A DNA stretch of 64,000 bases, taken from RHKX01 sp963784885 (GTDB lineage: Bacteria; Actinomycetota; Thermoleophilia; Solirubrobacterales; 70-9). This document shows, piece by piece, positions 59,091 to 64,000 of this stretch (position 1 is its first letter; each line of letters opens with the position of its first letter). The DNA lies in NCBI GenBank assembly GCA_963784885.1, contig CAWATA010000004.1:1-64000 (forward strand), given 5' to 3'. Position numbers and translations under genes: made by a program. The notes beneath the pieces were generated by a model. It was not told where the DNA came from and ran no database searches. It was given only the letters and a program-made list of their open reading frames with translations.

Positions 59091-60371
59091 ATGACCGAAC
59101 TTCCCGACGACTTCCAGAACGCCCCGCTGAGCGCGGTCGACCCCGACATCGCCCGGGTGCTCGACCGCGAGCTCGAGCGCCAGCAGAGCACCCTGGAGAT
59201 GATCGCCTCCGAGAACTTCGTGCCCCATGCGGTGCTCGAGGCGGCCGGCTCGGTGCTGACCAACAAGTACGCCGAGGGCTATCCGGGCAAGCGCTATTAC
59301 GGCGGCTGCGAGGAGGTCGACGTGGCCGAGCAGCTCGCTATCGACCGGGCGAAGGAGCTGTTCGGCGCCGAGCACGCGAACGTCCAGCCGCATGCCGGAG
59401 CGCAGGCGAACAACGCGGTCTACTCGGCGCTGCTCGAGCCCGGGGACACCTTTCTCGGGCTCGCGCTCGACCACGGCGGCCACCTCTCCCACGGGATGAA
59501 GCTGAACATCTCCGGGAAGCTCTACAACCCGGTCCCCTACCACGTCAGCCGCGATGACTATCTCGTCGACATGGACGAGGTGGAGGCGCTCGCGAAGGAG
59601 CACCGGCCGAAGATGATCATCGCGGGCTGGTCCGCTTACCCGCGGCAGCTCGACTTCGCGGCGTTCCGCGAGATCGCGGACTCGGTCGGCGCCCTGCTGA
59701 TGGTCGACATGGCCCACTTCGCCGGGCTCGTCGCCGCGGGTGAGCACCCGAACCCCGTCGAGTACGCCGACGTCGTGACGACCACCGTCCACAAGACCCT
59801 CTGCGGCCCCCGCAGCGGGATGATCCTCTGCCGCGAGGAGTACGCGAAGGAGATCAACCGGGGGATCTTCCCCGGCAATCAGGGCGGGCCGCTGATGCAC
59901 GCGATCGCCGCCAAGGCCGTCGCCTTCCGGATCGCCGCCACCGAGGAGTTCCGCGCGCGACAGCGCCAGACGATCGCCAACGCGCGGGCGTTCGGCGAGG
60001 AGTTGATCGCGGGCGGCCTCGACGTCATCACCGGCGGCACCGACGTCCACCTCGTGCTCGTCGACGTGACCGCCGCCGGCTATGACGGCAGCACCGCCGA
60101 GGAGCGCCTCGAGGAGATCGGAATCACCGTCAACCGCAACGCCATCCCGTTCGACGAGCGGCCGCCGATGAACCCGTCGGGGCTGCGGATCGGGACCCCG
60201 GCGCTGACGACCCGCGGGCTCGACGAAGACGACATGCGGGAGATCGCTCGGGTCATCTGCACCACTCTCTCCGACTCCTTCGAGGACGAGCGCGAGTCGC
60301 TGCGAGCCCGGACCGGCGCGCTCGCCGAGGCGCACCCGCTCTATCCGCAGCTCTCGGCAGCCACCGTTTGA
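59091..60371 (+). CDS. glyA: Serine hydroxymethyltransferase
   Basis: 426 residues, PLP enzyme. LEMIASENFVPHAVLEAAGS (about 36-55), NKYAEGYPGKRYYGGCE, and the PLP-Lys motif DVVTTTVHKTLCGPRSGMI (about 224-242). It makes glycine and methylene-tetrahydrofolate from serine. All catalytic residues are present. Its stop overlaps the TTG start of the DUF354 gene by 4 bases. Confidence 0.97.
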   Translation: MTELPDDFQNAPLSAVDPDIARVLDRELERQQSTLEMIASENFVPHAVLEAAGSVLTNKYAEGYPGKRYYGGCEEVDVAEQLAIDRAKELFGAEHANVQPHAGAQANNAVYSALLEPGDTFLGLALDHGGHLSHGMKLNISGKLYNPVPYHVSRDDYLVDMDEVEALAKEHRPKMIIAGWSAYPRQLDFAAFREIADSVGALLMVDMAHFAGLVAAGEHPNPVEYADVVTTTVHKTLCGPRSGMILCREEYAKEINRGIFPGNQGGPLMHAIAAKAVAFRIAATEEFRARQRQTIANARAFGEELIAGGLDVITGGTDVHLVLVDVTAAGYDGSTAEERLEEIGITVNRNAIPFDERPPMNPSGLRIGTPALTTRGLDEDDMREIARVICTTLSDSFEDERESLRARTGALAEAHPLYPQLSAATV

Positions 60372-61411
60372 GGATTTGGGTCGACTGCACCGCCGCGGCA
60401 CACCCGGTCGTGCTGCGGCCGGTGATCGCGCTGCTTCGCGAGCGGGGGCACGAGGTCTCGATCACCGCACGGGACTACGGTCAGACCGAGGGGTTGCTCG
60501 AGCGCTTCGGGCTCGAGTACGAGTCGTTCGGCAGTCACGCGGACTCCGGGACCGCCTCGAAGGCGGCGGCGGTCGCTCGGCGCAGCGCCGCGCTCGGTCG
60601 CTGGGCGCGACCGCGGCGCTTCGACCTCGCGATCGCTCACGGGTCGGTCGACGTCGCCGTCGTCGGGACCGCTCTTGGGATCCCGCAGGCGCAGATGCAG
60701 GACTACGAGTTCGCCGGGCTCCAGCGCAAGCTCGCCTGGAAGGCCGCGCGGCGCGTGATCGTTCCCGACGCGATCCCGATCGAGCGGCTCGAGGCCGCCG
60801 GAGCGAGGGCGTCGAAGCTCGTTCGCTACCCGGGGCTGAAGGAGGACTACTACCTCGCCGACTTCAGCCCCGATCCGTCGGTCCTCGCCGAGCTCGGGCT
60901 CGGCGGACTCGGGGTCGCGGCCGACCGCGGAACCGACGACCGGATCCTCGTCGTCGTCCGTCCGCCGCCCGAGACGTCGGCCTACCACGCCGACAATCCC
61001 CTCTACGAGCGGCTGATCGACCGGCTCTGCCGCGATCCTGACGTGATCACCGTGCTGATCCCGAGGACCGAACGTCAGCACCGGGCCGCCGGGGAGCGCG
61101 CCGATCCCTCCCTGATCGTTCCGGCTGAGGCGATCGACGCCCAGAGCCTGATCGCCTACTCCGACCTCGTGGTCAGTGCCGGCGGCACCATGAACCGCGA
61201 GGCCGTCGCCCTCGGCGTACCGGTCCTGACGATCTTCAGCGGCAGGATGGGCGCGGTCGACGAACGGCTGATCGACGACGGCCGGCTCGGCGAGCTCCGC
61301 GACCCTGACGAGCTCGAGCTCGGCAAGCGCACCGGCCCGGTCGGGCCGATCGACCCCCGCGATCCTGCGATCCTCGCCGACGGCGCCCTGGAGGCGGCCG
61401 GGAAGGGCTGA
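60368..61411 (+). CDS. DUF354 family GT-B-fold protein
   Basis: 347 residues from TTG 60368. IWVDCTAAAHPVVLRPVIAL, HGSVDVAVVGTALGIPQAQM, VRYPGLKEDYYLADFSPDP and the C-terminal SDLVVSAGGTMNREAVALGV (about 268-287), the DUF354 signature that resembles the UDP-sugar-binding half of GT-B glycosyltransferases and UDP-GlcNAc 2-epimerases. Likely acts on a nucleotide or lipid-linked sugar; it is directly followed by the polyprenyl-phosphate sugar-1-phosphate transferase. No characterised role. Confidence 0.8.
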   Translation: MRIWVDCTAAAHPVVLRPVIALLRERGHEVSITARDYGQTEGLLERFGLEYESFGSHADSGTASKAAAVARRSAALGRWARPRRFDLAIAHGSVDVAVVGTALGIPQAQMQDYEFAGLQRKLAWKAARRVIVPDAIPIERLEAAGARASKLVRYPGLKEDYYLADFSPDPSVLAELGLGGLGVAADRGTDDRILVVVRPPPETSAYHADNPLYERLIDRLCRDPDVITVLIPRTERQHRAAGERADPSLIVPAEAIDAQSLIAYSDLVVSAGGTMNREAVALGVPVLTIFSGRMGAVDERLIDDGRLGELRDPDELELGKRTGPVGPIDPRDPAILADGALEAAGKG

Positions 61412-61412
61412 C

Positions 61413-62654
61413 ATGCCGGAGACCCTGGACGCATTGTTCGCGTTCGCGGCCGCCGCCGCGATCGCGTGGCTGCTCGTGCCGGTGGCCGAGGCGTTCGCAT
61501 GGCGGATCGGTGCGATCGACCTGCCGAGCGAGCGCAGCCTGCACGTGGTGCCGACGCCGCGGCTGTCGGGCATCGCGATCCTGATCGCGGTCTGCGCTTC
61601 CGGGGCGATCTTCCTGCCCTGGGACGATCAGACGAGGGCGATCCTGCTCGGAGCGATCGTGATCGCGATGGTCGGGATGGTCGACGACATCTTCGACCTG
61701 CCGCCGCTGGTGAAGCTGCTCGGCCAGATCGCCGCCGCCGTGATCCCGGTGACGGCCGGGGTCACCGTCGACGTGTTCACGCTCCCGTTCGTCGGCGGCG
61801 TCGACCCAGGTGGGACGGAGCTGTTCACGCTGCCGCTCGTCGGTCACGTCGATCTCGGCGAGCTCGGGACGGTGATCGGGATCGTCGCGATGGCCAACGT
61901 CGTCAACCTGATCGACGGCGTCGATGGCCTCGCCTCGGGCGTCTGCCTGATCAGCGCGGCGACGCTGGCGATCATCGCGCTCTCCCTGGAGCGCAACCCG
62001 GCGGGCATCCTCGCCGCGATCACGGCCGGCGGCGCCCTCGGGTTCCTCCGCCACGGCTTCCCTCCGGCCTCGAGCTTCATGGGGGACACGGGCTCCAACC
62101 TGCTCGGCTACCTGCTCGGCGTCGCCGCGGTGCAGGGCGCGCTGAAGACGAACGCCGTGGTCGCGCTCGCCTTCCCGATGCTGGTTCTCGCGGTGCCGAT
62201 CCTCGACACCGGCTTCGTCGTCGCCAAGCGGCTCAAGTACCGCCGGCCGATCTACGAGGCCGACGCCTGGCACTTCCACCACCGGATGGCGAACATCGGC
62301 TTCTCGCAGCGGCGGACGCTCGCCTACCTCTACGGCTGGACGCTGGTGATGGCGGGCGTCGCGCTCGCCCTGCGCTTCGTGCCCTACAGCGACGACCGCG
62401 GCAACTTCGACCCGTTCTGGACCGCGATGATGATCGCGATCCTCTGCTTCGCGGTCGGCGCGAGCTTCTACGTGATCTACGTCCTCGAGATCCTGAAGCT
62501 GCGCAGATTCCGCTTCCGCCAGGTCGCCGCGAGCGGGGCGCCGCCGGTGCCGGACGCCGTCGATCGTGAGGTTGAGCACGAACTGGAGACCGGCGAGTTC
62601 CGGGAGCCGAATCCGGAAACCGGCGAGTTCGAGCAGGTCGATCCGTCCGCCTGA
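61413..62654 (+). CDS. Polyprenyl-phosphate GlcNAc-1-phosphate transferase (WecA/TagO type)
   Basis: 413 residues, about 10 membrane helices. IDLPSERSLHVVPTPRLSGI (about 36-55), VGMVDDIFDLPPLVKLLGQI with the DD pair (about 87-106), NVVNLIDGVDGLASGV (about 165-180), GFLRHGFPPASSFMGDTGSN (about 209-228) and the HxH-type KYRRPIYEADAWHFHHRM (about 272-289). It loads a sugar phosphate on undecaprenyl phosphate for teichoic acid, arabinogalactan-like or capsule glycans. The C-terminal ~40 residues are acidic with a repeat ETGEF. In actinobacteria this gene usually precedes atpI-atpB, as here. Confidence 0.9.
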   Translation: MPETLDALFAFAAAAAIAWLLVPVAEAFAWRIGAIDLPSERSLHVVPTPRLSGIAILIAVCASGAIFLPWDDQTRAILLGAIVIAMVGMVDDIFDLPPLVKLLGQIAAAVIPVTAGVTVDVFTLPFVGGVDPGGTELFTLPLVGHVDLGELGTVIGIVAMANVVNLIDGVDGLASGVCLISAATLAIIALSLERNPAGILAAITAGGALGFLRHGFPPASSFMGDTGSNLLGYLLGVAAVQGALKTNAVVALAFPMLVLAVPILDTGFVVAKRLKYRRPIYEADAWHFHHRMANIGFSQRRTLAYLYGWTLVMAGVALALRFVPYSDDRGNFDPFWTAMMIAILCFAVGASFYVIYVLEILKLRRFRFRQVAASGAPPVPDAVDREVEHELETGEFREPNPETGEFEQVDPSA

Positions 62655-62697
62655 ACAGGTGCGGTTCGGGCGGCCCGTGAGCCGGTCCCCTATCGGG

Positions 62698-62703
62698 TAT
62701 ATT
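62698..62703 (+). promoter_or_regulatory. -10-like box ahead of the ATP synthase genes
   Basis: TATATT in a GC-rich region, 300 bases upstream of atpI and just after the wecA-like stop. No good -35 is seen at 16-18 bp. If used, the atp operon has a leader of about 290 nt. The interval 62655-62999 has only the doubtful small frame at 62785. Confidence 0.35.
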
Positions 62704-62784
62704 CGCGGACCCCGCCCCCGGGTCGCCGGTCTGAAACGGAACTTTCATCCGCCGGCAACGTCCAAGACCCGGAACGCACCTGAC

Positions 62785-62982
62785 GTGGAAAGCCCCTACT
62801 TCGACAACCCCGGAGACCGCGACCACTCCCAGCACCGTCGTGCTGGCGGCCCGTCATTCGACGGCGCCAAGGTCGAGCGGCCCCGCAAGCGCGACGAGCG
62901 CTGCCCCGCAGAGGTCTACGCCGCGCCCGGCGCGACGGGGGGGTGGAGCCGTGCTCGCCTCCGGCCGCTGACGTGCCGGTAG
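62785..62982 (+). CDS. Possible small protein upstream of atpI
   Basis: 65 residues from GTG 62785: MESPYFDNPGDRDHSQHRRA, then FDGAKVERPRKRDERCP. The first half reads like a protein; the end is Arg/Pro-rich. No homology recognised. It could be a small accessory gene of the ATP synthase operon or chance. Confidence 0.25.
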   Translation: MESPYFDNPGDRDHSQHRRAGGPSFDGAKVERPRKRDERCPAEVYAAPGATGGWSRARLRPLTCR

Positions 62983-62999
62983 CAGCCCGCCCATTGAAC

Positions 63000-63380
63000 A
63001 TGGAAGTCCTCCGCAACATCGACCTGCTCGTGCTGCTCTTGGCGCTACCGGCCTTCATCATCATCGGCGCCCCGCTGATCGCCTGGCTCGTCGCCGGCGG
63101 CGCCTGGCTCGCCGGCCGCGCCGGGATGGAGCTGGCCGCCCGCAAGCGCCGCAGCGCGCTCGCGGCCTCGAACCGGAACGCCGCCCTCGGCGTCACCGCG
63201 ATGGCCGTGATGGGCCGGGTCTGGGTGCTCGCCCTGGCGATCCTGCTCGTCGGCCTGCTCGCCGACCGCGAGGCCGGCCTCGCGGCCGCGGTCCTGGCGC
63301 TGGCGCTCGTGACGGCTCACCTCTGTGCGTCCTTCCTCACCCACCTGTTGGACCCCGAGGCCGACGGGAGCCTGCAGTGA
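63000..63380 (+). CDS. atpI: ATP synthase assembly/regulatory membrane protein (AtpI-like)
   Basis: 126 residues from ATG 63000, four predicted helices (about 6-24, 28-42 with a charged turn, 62-82 and 90-112). The basic segment MELAARKRRSALAASNRN lies between the second and third. Sequence identity to AtpI is not obvious to me; the call rests on topology and position directly before atpB, coupled by GTGA. It would help assemble the c-ring. Confidence 0.6.
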   Translation: MEVLRNIDLLVLLLALPAFIIIGAPLIAWLVAGGAWLAGRAGMELAARKRRSALAASNRNAALGVTAMAVMGRVWVLALAILLVGLLADREAGLAAAVLALALVTAHLCASFLTHLLDPEADGSLQ

Positions 63381-64000
63381 GCACCGGCAAGAAGGTGGGC
63401 CTCGTCTTCGGCGGCTACGCGGTGATCCTGATCGCGCTCGGCCTGATCTTCGGCAGCGACGGGAAGAACGAGGAGTTCCAGCCGCAGAACGAGTTCAAGC
63501 TCGACAACTGGGTCCCGATCCACATCGGCGGGATCGACCTCAGCATCAACAAGGCGGTCCTCTACATCGTCCTCGCGTCGGTCATCACGTGCGCGGCGAT
63601 GATCTGGATCGCGCGGCGGATGCAGGACCGCCCGAACAAGACACAGGTCGCCGTCGAGGGCATCTATGACCTGATCCGCGGCCAGATCGTCAACGACAAC
63701 CTCGACTCGAAGATGGCCGCGAAGTACTTCCCGTTCCTGGCCACCCTCTTCTTCTTCATCCTCTTCTCCAACTTCATCGGCCTGATCCCGTTGCCGACGA
63801 ACACCGAGCACCCGGTCGACATCTTCGGCGTCTCGGTCCCCAGCTTCGCCCTCTACGCGGCGACGGCGAACATCTCGATCCCCCTGGTCCTCACCCTCGT
63901 CGTCTGGATCGGCTACAACGCCGAGGGCGTTCGCACGCACGGCTTCATCGGCTACATGCGGACGCTGCTGCCCGCCGGCATCGAGGACATGCCCTTCGCC
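63377..64000 (+). CDS. atpB: F0F1 ATP synthase subunit a (3' end outside the window)
   Basis: 208 codons visible from GTG 63377, open to the window end. First helix VGLVFGGYAVILIALGLIF, a periplasmic stretch (about 30-60), helix about 65-85, then GIYDLIRGQIVNDNL, FLATLFFFILFSNFIGLIPL (about 121-140) and SIPLVLTLVVWIGYNAEG. The essential Arg of helix 5 and the C-terminus lie beyond 64000. Normal length is about 240-290 residues. Confidence 0.95.
   Translation, partial: MSTGKKVGLVFGGYAVILIALGLIFGSDGKNEEFQPQNEFKLDNWVPIHIGGIDLSINKAVLYIVLASVITCAAMIWIARRMQDRPNKTQVAVEGIYDLIRGQIVNDNLDSKMAAKYFPFLATLFFFILFSNFIGLIPLPTNTEHPVDIFGVSVPSFALYAATANISIPLVLTLVVWIGYNAEGVRTHGFIGYMRTLLPAGIEDMPFA

Overview
The window joins two unrelated kinds of DNA. 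Positions 1-2460 are AT-richer and look eukaryotic. Positions 1-2389 form one complete DNA transposon bounded by a perfect 15-bp terminal inverted repeat. It carries a transposase cut off before its catalytic domain, a Thr-rich ORF with 10-residue repeats, and a 180-bp tandem duplication. About 70 bases of AT-rich flank follow, and the sequence then switches within a few bases to very GC-rich bacterial DNA in the middle of a gene. The most economical reading is a chimeric contig (protist host or contaminant joined to bacterium), not a recent transfer. The ORF style reminds me of diatom elements, but that is only an impression.

From 2461 to 64000 the DNA is dense, GC-rich and bacterial, with many GTG/TTG starts and 4-nt start/stop overlaps. 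Gene content points to a high-GC actinobacterium, possibly class Thermoleophilia: a Get3-like ATPase pair resembling mycobacterial Rv3679/Rv3680, a methyltransferase-GH57-GT4 cassette in the order of Rv3030-Rv3032, a DipZ-like thiol protein, an Rv1264-like adenylate cyclase, an Rpf-like muralytic protein, and a DevS-like kinase beside a tandem universal stress protein. The phylum is inferred from content and composition; the class is a guess.

Layout: 2.5-8 kb has BrkB, sigA with a clear sigma-70 type promoter, a zinc-ribbon protein, pilT and an HxlR regulator with a palindromic operator. 8-16 kb has an orphan 623-aa protein, the twin Get3-like ATPases, and a divergent ParA - disordered linker - FtsZ operon followed by a gamma-glutamyltransferase. 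16-25.5 kb has a Lon-N protein, the cyclase, DipZ and the polysaccharide cassette. 25.5-30 kb has MeaB and an island of PRC-barrel and coiled-coil proteins. 30-43.6 kb is acyl-CoA catabolism: acyl-CoA dehydrogenase, thiolase, split B12-dependent mutase, EtfBA and ETF-quinone oxidoreductase. 43.6-53.8 kb is mixed: helicase, GH114, P450, stress/dormancy sensing. 53.8-64 kb is the housekeeping run rpmE-yqhQ-cation transporter-prfA-prmC-tsaC-rpiB-glyA-DUF354-wecA-like-atpI-atpB, cut by the window end.

The most novel item is noncoding. Two intergenic elements (6086-6190 and 33782-33884), each starting at the stop codon of the upstream gene, fold to the same architecture: 7 bp, one bulged base, 9 bp, a G.G mismatch, 6 bp, then a loop with conserved ends. 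Most stem bases differ between the copies but stay paired. This is what a structured RNA or REP-like family looks like, and I do not recognise it.
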